NCBI GenBank assembly: GCA_008671135.1
Contig: RQAP01000010.1
Coordinates: 1-61,464 of the forward strand
Origin: Collinsella aerofaciens
GTDB lineage: Bacteria; Actinomycetota; Coriobacteriia; Coriobacteriales; Coriobacteriaceae
Length of the DNA: 61,464 nt
Reading direction: 5' to 3'
The first letter of the stretch is position 1. Each line of letters starts with the position of its first letter. This document shows, in pieces, positions 53,221 through 61,464 of this stretch. The translations under genes and the position numbers were made by a program. The notes beneath the pieces are model-generated. The model was given only the letters and a program-made list of their open reading frames with translations. It ran no database searches and was not told the DNA's origin.

Positions 53221-53274
53221 TTTTTTGTCGTGGCGGGGTGTCTTGGGGCGCCCCGCATTGCGTTAGGAGTCAAG

Positions 53275-53334
53275 ATGTCCGTTCGTGCCTGCGCGGCAGG
53301 ATTTTGCTGCGCCGATGTCTACCAGAATCTGGAT
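53275..53334 (+). pseudogene. Start of a lost second PfkB-type kinase gene
   Basis: A strong ribosome site (TTAGGAGT, eight bases before ATG) begins MSVRACAAGFCCADVYQNLD, which is how FrlD-like kinases start (hydrophobic strand, Gly, D-x-Y). The frame stays open to 53523, but the sequence after residue 20 no longer resembles a kinase: the conserved GGN block is missing. It is probably the 5' remnant of a paralogous kinase that followed the frlD-like gene. Confidence 0.5.
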
Positions 53335-53469
53335 CCCCTGGGTTGCATCCAAGGGGGCCTCTCAGGAGCGCTTCGAGGGGTGCTTCTTGAGTATATGAAG
53401 GCAAAAGGGATATGCAATCTTCATATACGGCCTTCTTTTAGAGGGCGTTGTCCTTACTCTTTCATCTCC

Positions 53470-53498
53470 TTGCCTATGGACATTTTGTCCATAGGCAA
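53470..53498 (+). terminator. Hairpin downstream of the frl-like operon
   Basis: Perfect 13-bp arms TTGCCTATGGACA / TGTCCATAGGCAA with a TTT loop. No T-run; a second hairpin with T-tract follows at 53571-53596. Between 53335 and 53714 I see only these hairpins, no gene. Confidence 0.7.
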
Positions 53499-53570
53499 GA
53501 GTCCATGGTCGAGATCATGGTGAAGTTCTGCGGCCAGTAATTACTGCATTACATATTCTGTTGTCACCTG

Positions 53571-53596
53571 GGAGGCTCGCTTTTGCGGGCCTCTTT
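53571..53596 (+). terminator. Intrinsic terminator on the plus strand
   Basis: GAGGCTCGC / GCGGGCCTC stem with TTTT loop followed by TTTGC. It likely ends the frl-like operon. Confidence 0.7.
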
Positions 53597-53632
53597 GCGT
53601 TGCTAAGGGGCCATGGTCTGTCGATAAATAAA

Positions 53633-53662
53633 GCGCCCGCTTGCGGGGGAGCAAGCGGGCGC
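53633..53662 (-). terminator. Terminator of the pknB cluster
   Basis: Perfect 12-bp stem GCGCCCGCTTGC / GCAAGCGGGCGC. On the minus strand it is followed by TTTATTTAT, 50 bp after the pknB stop. Confidence 0.88.
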
Positions 53663-53714
53663 CGTTGAGCGAATATGTTTGCGGCCCTAGCCGCTGCGGG
53701 TGATGGGTCCTCGA

Positions 53715-55658
53715 CTAGTTAGTCGTGCCGGAATCGTCGCCCGAATCGGAGCCAGAAAGCGAAACCGTCAACGTGATCGTGCTGTCGGTGGACTGCTTGC
53801 CGGTGGGGGAGACGCCCGTGACGGTGGCGTTTTCGTTGCCGCTCACGGGGTTGCCGTTCTGATCGCAGAATGCGATGTTGTAGAAACCGGCGTTGTTGAG
53901 CGCGGTGACGGCGGCGGAGATGCTCTTGCCGTACAGGTTGCCCGGGACGCTGGCCTTGCCGGACTTCTTGGCGATGACGACGGTGATCGTGGCACCGGGC
54001 TTCTGCTTGCCGCTGGGGTTCCAGCTAATTACGGTGCCCTCGGTAACCGAGTCGTTTTCCTGGTAGCTCACGTCGACGCCAAAGCCAGCCATGTCGAGAG
54101 CGTTGCGCGCCTGGGCCTCGGTCATGTCGGTCAGATCGGGCACCGAGGTGGTGTCCGGGCCGCCAGAGACCTTGTACGAGATAGTCGTGCCCTTCTCGAC
54201 CTCCTTGCCGGCAGCAGTGCTCTGCTCAAAGACCTGGCCCTCTTCGGCCTCATTGGCTTCCTCCGAAGCGCTGCCCTTCAGGCCCACGCTTGCCAGTGCG
54301 GCCTCGGCCTGGTCCTTGGTCAGGCCGAGGAGCTGCGGAACCTCAACCTTCTCGGAGGGCTTAGGGCCCTTGGAGATTACCAGGTTCACCCTCGTGCCCT
54401 TGGCCTTCTTGGTGTTGCCGTTGGGGGTCTGCTCGGCGACCTTTCCCTCGTCGACATCGTCGTTGTAGCTTTGGTCGACGGTGCCAACCTCAAGGCCGGC
54501 TTCCTTGATCAGCTCAATAGCGGTCTCCTGGTCCTTGCCAAGCACGTCGGGCACCGTGACCTGTTCGCCACTGAACATGCCCGTGGCAAAGGCCACCACC
54601 ACGCCAATCACGGCGATGGCGGCAATCACGGCGGCGATGATCTTGTTCTTGTTGGACTTAGGCTTCTCGACCTCGTAGGAGCCCGTGGAGCCCGAGACAG
54701 CGCTACGGGCGGTATTCTGACCGCTCACGCCCGAGACGGGACGAACCATAGCGCGCGTTGAGTCGGAAAGCTCGCGGGTCTTGGTGGCACCCAGGTCGCC
54801 GGCGGCACCGATGATGCGCGTGGGCTCCGAGACATTGACGGCACGGCCGGACAGGTAGCTGTTGAGTACCTGGCGCAGCTCGTCGGCCGTCTGGAAGCGG
54901 TTTGCCGGGTCCTTCTCCATGCACTTGAGGATAATGCGCTCCAGGTCGGCATCGACGCCGGAGTTGATCTGGCTCGGAGGGATGGGGAGCTCATTGACCT
55001 GCTTGAGCGCGACCGAGATGGCGTCGTCGCCGTCAAAGGGTACGCGGCCGGTGGCACACTCGTACATGACGACACCCAGCGAGTAGATATCCGAGGTGGG
55101 GCCGAGGTCCTGGCCGCGGGTCTGCTCGGGGCTTACATAGTGGGCGGTGCCCAGCACGTTGTTATCCTGCGTGAGGTGGCTGTTCTTGGCGCGTGCGATG
55201 CCAAAATCCATGACCTTGATGTTGCCGTCGGGCAGCACCATGATGTTTTGCGGCTTAATGTCGCGGTGGATGATCTCGTGCTTGTGTGCGACCGAAAGCG
55301 CGGAGCTGATCTGCGAGCCGATCTGCGCGACCTTCTTGGGATCGAGGGCGCCGTGGCTCTTGATGCCGCTCTTAAGGTCGGTACCGCGCAGGTACTCCAT
55401 GACGATGTAATAGGTGTCGCCGTCCTTGCCCCAGTCGTAGACGCCCACGATATAGGGGGAGGACAGGCCGGCAGCTGCCTGGGCCTCCTGCTTAAAGCGG
55501 GCGGCGAAGGTGGCATCGCCGGCATACTGCGGCAGCATGATCTTGACGGCAACCGTGCGGTCGAGGACCTGATCCTGTGCACGGAAGACGGTCGCCATAC
55601 CGCCCGTTCCCACCTTATCCTTGAGGAGGTATCTTCCCCCGAGGACCCTCTGTTCCAT
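53715..55658 (-). CDS. pknB: Serine/threonine kinase PknB with four PASTA repeats
   Basis: A 647-residue membrane kinase. The kinase domain (about 8-270) has the glycine loop VGTGGMATVF, HRDIKPQNIMV, DFGIARA and APE-equivalent VSPEQ. A membrane helix (about 342-367; IIAAVIAAIAVIGVVVAFA) follows, then four external PASTA domains, each starting V-P-x-L/V (VTVPDVLGKD, VEVPQLLGLT, TSVPDLTDMT, ASVPGNLYG). PASTA domains bind muropeptides or lipid II, so the kinase couples wall status to growth and division. I prefer ATG 55658 (AGGAG five bases upstream). Last gene of the cluster. Confidence 0.95.
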   Translation of the reverse strand: MEQRVLGGRYLLKDKVGTGGMATVFRAQDQVLDRTVAVKIMLPQYAGDATFAARFKQEAQAAAGLSSPYIVGVYDWGKDGDTYYIVMEYLRGTDLKSGIKSHGALDPKKVAQIGSQISSALSVAHKHEIIHRDIKPQNIMVLPDGNIKVMDFGIARAKNSHLTQDNNVLGTAHYVSPEQTRGQDLGPTSDIYSLGVVMYECATGRVPFDGDDAISVALKQVNELPIPPSQINSGVDADLERIILKCMEKDPANRFQTADELRQVLNSYLSGRAVNVSEPTRIIGAAGDLGATKTRELSDSTRAMVRPVSGVSGQNTARSAVSGSTGSYEVEKPKSNKNKIIAAVIAAIAVIGVVVAFATGMFSGEQVTVPDVLGKDQETAIELIKEAGLEVGTVDQSYNDDVDEGKVAEQTPNGNTKKAKGTRVNLVISKGPKPSEKVEVPQLLGLTKDQAEAALASVGLKGSASEEANEAEEGQVFEQSTAAGKEVEKGTTISYKVSGGPDTTSVPDLTDMTEAQARNALDMAGFGVDVSYQENDSVTEGTVISWNPSGKQKPGATITVVIAKKSGKASVPGNLYGKSISAAVTALNNAGFYNIAFCDQNGNPVSGNENATVTGVSPTGKQSTDSTITLTVSLSGSDSGDDSGTTN

Positions 55659-55790
55659 TCCTGCTCCTAACATAACTATTCGCTCAACGATGTGTGTAGT
55701 ACCAAATGTGTGGCCGCTGGGGCCGTGTGGAGCGTTGCCGCTAGCTCATCGGCCGCGGCGCGCCATAAGTATCCGCTTTGATCATGGGCA

Positions 55791-58661
55791 TCACGCTCCC
55801 TGTGCGGCGAGCGCCGCGGTCAGGACGATGCCGGCAATCTTGGCTGCCTCGACATCGTGTTTGTCGTAATCCTCCAAGGCCACCGAGATGGCAACCGTGG
55901 GTGAATCGTAAGGTGCAAAGCCAACAAACATAGAGTTGACGTTGGTGCCGCCGATCTCGGCCGAACCGGTCTTGCCGGCAACCTTGACGCCCGGAATCTG
56001 GGCATCGGTGCCGGTACCGGACTGGACGACGGCGAGCATGGCCTGCTTAACCTGGTCGGCCGTGGCAGAGCTGACAGCCTGGCCCAGCGAGCGGGACTGC
56101 GTGGTCTTAACCACGGTCCCGTCCGGGGCGAGTATCTGTGACACAAAGAACGGGTCCATGACCACGCCGCTGTTGGCGATAGCGGCAGCGATCACGCAAT
56201 TCTGCATAACGGTGGTCTGCGGGCCAGGCGTGTGGTCCATGCCGACGGGCTGGCCGGCGCCTGCCCAAGCGGTCTCCCACTCGGTCATAAGCGACGGGTC
56301 GGCCATGATGGAAGCCGCGGTGGTCAGATCCTGACCGAGCTTTTGACCGTAGCCAAAGGCATTGGCAAACTGGACGAGCGAGCTGGCACCGACCTCGTTG
56401 GCCACCTGGCCAAAGACGACGTTGGACGACACGGCGAAGGCCTGCTGCAGGCTGATGGTGCCGTAGCTCTCGTTGGCAGAGTTGGTGACCGGCGCGTTGC
56501 CGATGTCCATGGAGCCGGGCGCCTGGTACGTGCTGGTAAGGCTGGCGGTGCCGGTTTCGAGCGCCGCGGAGAGTGTGACGACCTTAAAGGTCGAGCCCGG
56601 GGTGTACAGCGCGTCCATGGCACGGTCGTACATGGAGCCGTCCTCGCCGCCGCCCGACTGGAGCAGCGCATCGATGTTGGTGTTGTCGTAGGTGGGCGAG
56701 CTCGCACACGCAAGGACCGCACCGGTGCGCGGATCCATGACCACCACAGCGCCCTTAAAGCCCTTGAGCGCCTGCTCGGCAGCCGTCTGGATGCGCGAGT
56801 CGATGGTGAGCTTGGCGGTATTGCCCGGCTGGGTCTGTCCCGCGAGCGACGCGATGGCGTTGTTCCAGCTGGAGTAATCCTTGGAGCCGGTGAGCGTATC
56901 GTTCATGACGCTCTCGATGCCGGCGGTGCCGTATTGCTGGCTCACGTAGCCCACTACGTGCGCGGCCATGTTGCCGTTGGGGTAGGAACGGGCGTAGGTG
57001 CCGTCCTCCTGTTGCAGCGACTCGGCTAGTGTCACGCCGTCGGACGTGATGATAGAGCCACGCTGGATGTACTTGGAGCGGGCGATGGTGTGGTTGTTGG
57101 TCGGCATGTCCTGGTAATCCTTCGCCTTGATGACCTGGACATAGGTGAGGTTGCCGATAAGGATGGCGAACAGCGCCGTAAAGGCAAACACGGCACGAGT
57201 CAGACGGTTGGCAAGTGCAACGCGGCCGAGCACGCCGGACTCTGGCGTGTCGAGCAGGCGACGTCGCATGCGAGAACCCGCGGAGTGGTTGCCGTGGCTG
57301 TAGGAAGGTGCGCTGGCAAAACGCGTACCGGTCGGGGCAGCGGCGGATGCGACCTGGTCATCGGTGATGGCGGCCATGGTGCCGGTGCCGGTGAGCTCGG
57401 CTTCGCGTCCGGTTGCCTCGTCGCCGGCGCGCAGCAGCAGCGCGACGATGATAAAGCTCGCCAGCAGCGAGGAGCCGCCCTGGCTCATAAAGGGCAGGGT
57501 GACGCCGGTCAGCGGAATCAAGCGGGTTACGCCGCCAACGATTAAGAATGCCTGGAAGCTGATGGCCGCCGTAAGGCCGGTCGCGCTAAAGGCGGCAAGG
57601 TCGGACTTGGCGCGGGCGGCCGTGGTGAGGCCACGCACGGCAAAAAGCATAAACAGGATGAGCACGGCGCCGCCGCCCAAAAGGCCCATTTCCTCGCCGA
57701 TGGCCGAGAAGATAAAGTCGGACTCGACGACGGGGATGTTGTTTGCCATGCCGTTGCCAATGCCGACGCCAACCAGGCCGCCGTCAGCCAGCGAGTAAAG
57801 TGACTGTACGATCTGGTAGCCTTGGCCCTGGGCGTCCTTAAACGGATCGACCCAGACCTGAAAGCGCACCTGCACGTGCGACAGGAACTTGTAGGCGCCC
57901 ACGGCTCCAACGGCCAGCAGCGCAAGGCCGATGATGACGTACGAAAAGCGTCCCGTGGCAACATAGAGCATCAGCAAAAAGATGGTGTAGAACAGGACGG
58001 CCGAGCCCAGGTCGCGTTCGAAGACGACGATGAGCAGGCACACGCCCCACACGGCAAACAGCGGCAGCAGCAGGCGGAAGCGCGGAATCTTGAGGCCCAG
58101 GATCTTGCGGTTGGAGATGGAGAGCAGCTCGCGGTTCTCGGCCAGATAGCCTGCCAGGAACAGGACGATGAAGACCTTGGCGAACTCGCCAGGCTGGATG
58201 GTGAAGCCCGCGATGCGAATCCACAGCTTGGAGCCCGAGATCGTGGTGCCGATAAAGATCGGCAGCATCAGCAGGATGATGCCGATAATGCCGAAGGTGT
58301 ACTTGTAGCGCATGACCACATCGAGGTTCTTGACCAGCGCGAGCGTTCCCACCATGAGCGCCACCGAGACAAACAAGATGATGAGCTGCGAGATGGCGAG
58401 GTCGGGGGCCAGGCGCGTCACGAATGTGATGCCGATGCCCGAGAGCACAAAGACGATGGGCAGGATGGCGGGGTCGGCGCCGGGCGCCAGGATGCGCACG
58501 GCGATATGCGCCGCGGCGAAGGCGGCGAACAGGCCGATCGGCACGGCGAGCGTCTCAAAGGAAATCGTGGCGCCCGCGGTGAGCACGTACATCGCATAGA
58601 GCAGGATGACGGGGAACGCCGAGGCGATGAGCAAGAGCAGTTCGGTGTTGCGGCGACTCAT
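55791..58661 (-). CDS. SEDS-PBP fusion: RodA-type glycosyltransferase joined to class B PBP
   Basis: A single 956-residue frame. Residues 1-425: a ten-helix SEDS polymerase (RodA/FtsW) with the catalytic-loop VESDFIFSAIGEE and FMSQGGSSLLASF. About 425-475: a linker. About 480-500: a PBP anchor helix (AVFAFTALFAILIGNLTYVQ). The remainder is a class B transpeptidase with SxxK at Ser690 (GSTFK), SxN (SSNV) and KTG (AGKTGSAE). In most actinobacteria these are two adjacent genes, rodA and pbpA. No stop or frameshift separates them here. The ATG at 58661 follows GGGAG. It makes and cross-links peptidoglycan in one polypeptide. Confidence 0.92.
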   Translation of the reverse strand: MSRRNTELLLLIASAFPVILLYAMYVLTAGATISFETLAVPIGLFAAFAAAHIAVRILAPGADPAILPIVFVLSGIGITFVTRLAPDLAISQLIILFVSVALMVGTLALVKNLDVVMRYKYTFGIIGIILLMLPIFIGTTISGSKLWIRIAGFTIQPGEFAKVFIVLFLAGYLAENRELLSISNRKILGLKIPRFRLLLPLFAVWGVCLLIVVFERDLGSAVLFYTIFLLMLYVATGRFSYVIIGLALLAVGAVGAYKFLSHVQVRFQVWVDPFKDAQGQGYQIVQSLYSLADGGLVGVGIGNGMANNIPVVESDFIFSAIGEEMGLLGGGAVLILFMLFAVRGLTTAARAKSDLAAFSATGLTAAISFQAFLIVGGVTRLIPLTGVTLPFMSQGGSSLLASFIIVALLLRAGDEATGREAELTGTGTMAAITDDQVASAAAPTGTRFASAPSYSHGNHSAGSRMRRRLLDTPESGVLGRVALANRLTRAVFAFTALFAILIGNLTYVQVIKAKDYQDMPTNNHTIARSKYIQRGSIITSDGVTLAESLQQEDGTYARSYPNGNMAAHVVGYVSQQYGTAGIESVMNDTLTGSKDYSSWNNAIASLAGQTQPGNTAKLTIDSRIQTAAEQALKGFKGAVVVMDPRTGAVLACASSPTYDNTNIDALLQSGGGEDGSMYDRAMDALYTPGSTFKVVTLSAALETGTASLTSTYQAPGSMDIGNAPVTNSANESYGTISLQQAFAVSSNVVFGQVANEVGASSLVQFANAFGYGQKLGQDLTTAASIMADPSLMTEWETAWAGAGQPVGMDHTPGPQTTVMQNCVIAAAIANSGVVMDPFFVSQILAPDGTVVKTTQSRSLGQAVSSATADQVKQAMLAVVQSGTGTDAQIPGVKVAGKTGSAEIGGTNVNSMFVGFAPYDSPTVAISVALEDYDKHDVEAAKIAGIVLTAALAAQGA

Positions 58662-58677
58662 AAGCGGCACTCCCTTT

Positions 58678-60576
58678 CTAATTCTTATCGGAGGCTTCGG
58701 CCTCGGCTGACTGTTCGGCGGTTTTCTCGGAATCTGACTCGGAGGTGGATTCCTGATCGGTGTTGTCGCGAATCGTTTGCGCGTCAATCACCTGACGGGT
58801 CTGCTCCTCGTCAATCTGATGGCGGTACTTGGAAATGGTGTCCTGCGCATCGTCGACATTCGTTTGCGGAATGCCTGCCTTCAGGCGGTTTTGCGTGTCT
58901 TCGGGCAGGTCGGACAGTTTGATGCTGGTTTCGCTCTCGAGCCAGTGGAGCTCGACTCCGAGCGTCTTGCCGGGCAGGCCGCGCCAGACGGCGACATTGC
59001 CGTGGTAGGTTCCCAAGTAATAGGAGCCAGTGACGCCCGTGTATGCCCAGATGCCTGCTACCAGCACAAAGACAAGGGCCAAGACGGTGGCGATGGTGAC
59101 ATTGCGGCGTCGGACGCGTTTTGCCTCGCGCATGACGCCGTCGTCGACCAGGTCGACGACCACCACGGTCACATTGTCGTGGCCGCCGGCGGCGAGCGCC
59201 GCGTCCACCAAGTTGTCGACACAGATCTGTGCGCTCGAGGACTGCGTAGCGATGTTCTCGATATCGCTATCGGGAATCATGCTCGAAAGACCGTCGGAGC
59301 ACAGAATCAGGCGGTCGCCTTCCTCGATGTGCAGGGTAAAGTGGTCGGCATACATGGCGGGATCCGAGCCCAGCGCGCGGGTGATGACCGAGCGGTTGGG
59401 GTGGACGCGGGCCTCGTCGGCCGTAATCTCGCCGGCATCCACGAGCTCCTCCACGTAGGAGTGGTCGCGGGTCACGCGGATGAGCGTACCCTCGTGGAGC
59501 AGGTAGGCGCGCGAGTCGCCCACGTGGGCGATGGCGAGCGTGTCGTTTTCGATGTAGGCGCAGGTGGCCGTGCATCCCATGCCGGGTTTGCCCAGGCCGT
59601 TGAGGGCGGCCTCGATCACGGCTGCGTTGGCGGCCTCGACGGCTGCGGCCAGGCGCGCGGCGTCGGCGGACTGCGGCGCCGTCTTGGCGATGGTCTCGAC
59701 GGCGATGGAGGATGCCACCTCGCCGGCGGCGTGTCCTCCCATGCCGTCGCACACGCAAAAGAGCGGCGACTGCACCAGATAGGAGTCCTCATTGTGCGGG
59801 CGTACGCATCCGACGTCGGAGCGGGCGCCCCACATAAGCTGCGTGGTGGTGCCGGCGTCGTAGGTCGAGTCGGTCTCGATGCGCTCGTCGGTCAGCGGCT
59901 CAAAGCTCATGGTCGAGCCGGGATCTTTGAGCTTTGCCTCCACGGCCGCGACATCGATCTCGGCGGTGTCGCCGGGGGAGACGGTGTCGGCATCGTCTCC
60001 CGACTCGACGTCGGAGACGTCCGGAAGGTTGAGATCTTCGGTTACGCGGTCGGCGGGATCGCCGTCCTGCTGCGGCTCGGCAGCCGTCGGCTCGGGCGTC
60101 GCAAAGTGCGACGGCGCAGGCGTGCTCTGGGGTTGAGCGGAGGACTCGGGAGCTGCGGCGGGCGCGGCAACGGGCTGCTCGACTTCGGCAGGCGTTGCAG
60201 ATGCGGGTGCCGCCTCGCTTGCCGGGGCGACGGGGAATACCGGCGCGGCAGGCTCGGGGGCTGCAAACACGGTAGCGCTCTCGTTGATCGCCTCGGCGAC
60301 GGGCTCGGCAAAGTGGGCCGGTGCGGGCGTTGCCTCCGGTTCCGCGGGCTGCTCGGCAGCGTGCGCGCCGATGGGGGCATCGAGCTGCTCGGTGTCGGCG
60401 TCCTTGTCATCGACGAGTGCCGGATATTCTTGAGTTACATGCGAAAGAGGCAGGGAGAACACCGTGTCCTCGGGCTCCACGGTCGCAGGGCGCGTCGGAG
60501 CGGCATGAGCCGGCGCAACTGCGGGTGCAGTCGGCGTCTCGGGCATGGTTGCGGACTTGTTCTCCTCGTCGATCAT
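58678..60576 (-). CDS. PP2C-family Ser/Thr phosphatase (PstP-like) with long N-terminal tail
   Basis: A 632-residue protein. Residues 1-250 are low-complexity Ala/Pro/Glu-rich. The PP2C domain (about 255-490) has all metal motifs: GCVRPHNEDSYL, CDGMGGHAAGE, VGDSRAYL, LCSDGLS and GGHDNVTVVVVD. Then come a membrane helix (about 512-532; TIATVLALVFVLVAGIWAY) and an outer region of about 100 residues, acidic at the end. It reverses PknB phosphorylation. The long N-terminal tail is unusual. Its start overlaps the FHA gene stop by 4 bp (ATGA), and 16 bp separate its stop from the SEDS-PBP start. Confidence 0.93.
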   Translation of the reverse strand: MIDEENKSATMPETPTAPAVAPAHAAPTRPATVEPEDTVFSLPLSHVTQEYPALVDDKDADTEQLDAPIGAHAAEQPAEPEATPAPAHFAEPVAEAINESATVFAAPEPAAPVFPVAPASEAAPASATPAEVEQPVAAPAAAPESSAQPQSTPAPSHFATPEPTAAEPQQDGDPADRVTEDLNLPDVSDVESGDDADTVSPGDTAEIDVAAVEAKLKDPGSTMSFEPLTDERIETDSTYDAGTTTQLMWGARSDVGCVRPHNEDSYLVQSPLFCVCDGMGGHAAGEVASSIAVETIAKTAPQSADAARLAAAVEAANAAVIEAALNGLGKPGMGCTATCAYIENDTLAIAHVGDSRAYLLHEGTLIRVTRDHSYVEELVDAGEITADEARVHPNRSVITRALGSDPAMYADHFTLHIEEGDRLILCSDGLSSMIPDSDIENIATQSSSAQICVDNLVDAALAAGGHDNVTVVVVDLVDDGVMREAKRVRRRNVTIATVLALVFVLVAGIWAYTGVTGSYYLGTYHGNVAVWRGLPGKTLGVELHWLESETSIKLSDLPEDTQNRLKAGIPQTNVDDAQDTISKYRHQIDEEQTRQVIDAQTIRDNTDQESTSESDSEKTAEQSAEAEASDKN

Positions 60577-60989
60577 CGACGGTTCACCTTCATGACCACG
60601 TCGCCAATCTGGACCTCGTCACCCTCGCGCAGCGTTGCGGGCTCCACCAGCTGACGGCCGTTAACGAGCGTGCCGTTCAGCGAGTTGAGGTCTTCGATGA
60701 TGAGTGCCGGGCCCTGCAGCGAAAAGCGTGCGTGCGAGGCCGAGACAAACGGTTCGTTGATGCAGATGTCCGAGGACGGCGAGCGGCCAACGATGACGGG
60801 GCCGAGCATGTCTACATGGATGCCACGGATGCCGCGCGGACCCTTGTCCACATCGATCGTCCAGATAGCGGAGTCGCGGCGCTGGCCGTGTACGAGTCCC
60901 ACGCCGGTTTTCATGACGGCGAACAGGAAGATGTAGAGCAGGGCGACCAGGACGATGCGGCCTGCAAAAAGGACGATATCGATGTTCAT
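60573..60989 (-). CDS. FHA-domain membrane protein (FhaB/FipA-like)
   Basis: A 138-residue protein with an N-terminal membrane helix (about 5-27; VLFAGRIVLVALLYIFLFAV) and an FHA phosphothreonine-binding domain (about 60-135) with the conserved GRSPSSDI, SASHARF and LNSLNGTLVNG. FhaB-type proteins link PknB phosphorylation to the wall machinery and division in actinobacteria. It overlaps the phosphatase gene by 4 bp and follows the next FHA gene by 6 bp. Confidence 0.92.
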   Translation of the reverse strand: MNIDIVLFAGRIVLVALLYIFLFAVMKTGVGLVHGQRRDSAIWTIDVDKGPRGIRGIHVDMLGPVIVGRSPSSDICINEPFVSASHARFSLQGPALIIEDLNSLNGTLVNGRQLVEPATLREGDEVQIGDVVMKVNRR

Positions 60990-60995
60990 AAGCGA

Positions 60996-61464
60996 CTATC
61001 CCCTAAATTCAAAGGTGCTCAGGCCAAACGTCAGCAGATCGCCGTTGCGCAGCGGGCAGCGCGTGATGCGGCGGTTGTTGACGAGCGTGCCGTTGGTGGA
61101 ATTGAGGTCCTCGATCGACCAGTCCGAACCGGTAAAGGTGAGCTGGGCGTGGCGGCGCGACACGTTGGGGTCGCGCAGGGCGATGTCCGAAACAGAACGC
61201 TCGCGACCGATGGTCACCTGCGCGGAAGTGATGCTGTGGCTCTCGCCGCTCACGACATCGACGAGCTGGGCGAGCGGGCGCTGCGGGGCGCGGGTGCTCG
61301 CCATGTTGGAGGCAATACCGGCCGCGGCGCCAAGGCCCACGGCGGCACCGGTCGCGGCGGCTCCGCCCATACCGGCGAGGGCGTCACGAGAGACGGTCTG
61401 CGGCACGGGGATGGGCGCGGCGGCGGGGTCGGGGGCGTTGGGCGCAAAGGGATCGGCCACGGCG
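60996..61464 (-). CDS. FHA-domain protein, 5' end outside the window (FhaA-like position)
   Basis: At least 155 residues are visible. A Pro/Ala-rich and Gly/Ala-rich stretch is followed by a C-terminal FHA domain with IGRERSVSDI, SRRHAQL and LNSTNGTLVNN. The frame is open through the window edge, so the N-terminal domain (DUF3662 in FhaA) is not seen. It is the first visible gene of the minus-strand cluster and is probably co-transcribed with all genes down to pknB. Confidence 0.88.
   Translation of the reverse strand, partial: AVADPFAPNAPDPAAAPIPVPQTVSRDALAGMGGAAATGAAVGLGAAAGIASNMASTRAPQRPLAQLVDVVSGESHSITSAQVTIGRERSVSDIALRDPNVSRRHAQLTFTGSDWSIEDLNSTNGTLVNNRRITRCPLRNGDLLTFGLSTFEFRG

Noticed and set aside
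53230..53523. A 97-residue protein after the frlD-like gene
   Set aside because: Only the first 20 codons from 53275 resemble a kinase; the rest runs through hairpins and looks non-coding.

Overview
The window is about 61 kb of GC-rich, gene-dense DNA that reads as the chromosome of a Coriobacteriia gut anaerobe, most likely Collinsella or a close relative. This is inferred, not proven, from four things: an actinobacterial FHA/PP2C/SEDS/PBP/PknB cell-wall cluster, a dnaK-grpE-dnaJ-hspR operon, abundant mannose-family PTS genes and an anaerobic metabolism. No phage, plasmid, insertion sequence or CRISPR array is visible.

Layout. 0.4-7.0 kb (minus): [NiFe]-hydrogenase maturation genes hypF-hypC-hypD-hypE behind nikR and a small unknown gene, with a HAD phosphatase at the end. 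7.3-10.3 kb: thioredoxin, a divergent DNA-glycosylase-fold protein and a LytS/LytTR-type two-component pair. 10.5-14.5 kb: NAD synthesis operon nadA-nadB-nadC-niaR behind a long perfect palindrome that overlaps the promoter. 14.6-26.7 kb: ferredoxin, dnaK-grpE-dnaJ-hspR, an aconitase-family hydratase, a membrane protein flanked by two copies of a hairpin module, and clpB. dnaK and clpB share a 27-bp dyad that is probably the HspR operator. 27-34 kb: a membrane-anchored protein, a TetR/DUF5692/large iron-sulfur flavoprotein locus with a divergent operator, and hypA. 34.5-37.8 kb: a mannose-type PTS (IIAB, IIC, IID) with manO. 38.0 kb: tRNA-Arg(CCT).

38.1-47.9 kb is a rearranged accessory region. 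It holds a broken iron alcohol dehydrogenase, gene fragments, and a second mannose-family PTS (IIB-IIC-IID-IIA) with a GH32-like hydrolase. This operon lies between a deleted relic and an intact copy of the same LevR-like regulator gene. 47.9-53.3 kb is a fructosamine (Amadori product) operon: GntR regulator, YfcC-family transporter, FrlC-like epimerase, FrlB-like deglycase and FrlD-like kinase. 53.7-61.5 kb (minus) is the cell-wall/division signalling cluster, with RodA and the class B PBP fused into one protein.

The most unusual non-coding signal is a set of 46-bp imperfect palindromes repeated at exactly 62-bp spacing at three separate loci (three, three and two units). A second is a 140-bp two-hairpin module present as direct repeats on both sides of one orphan gene.
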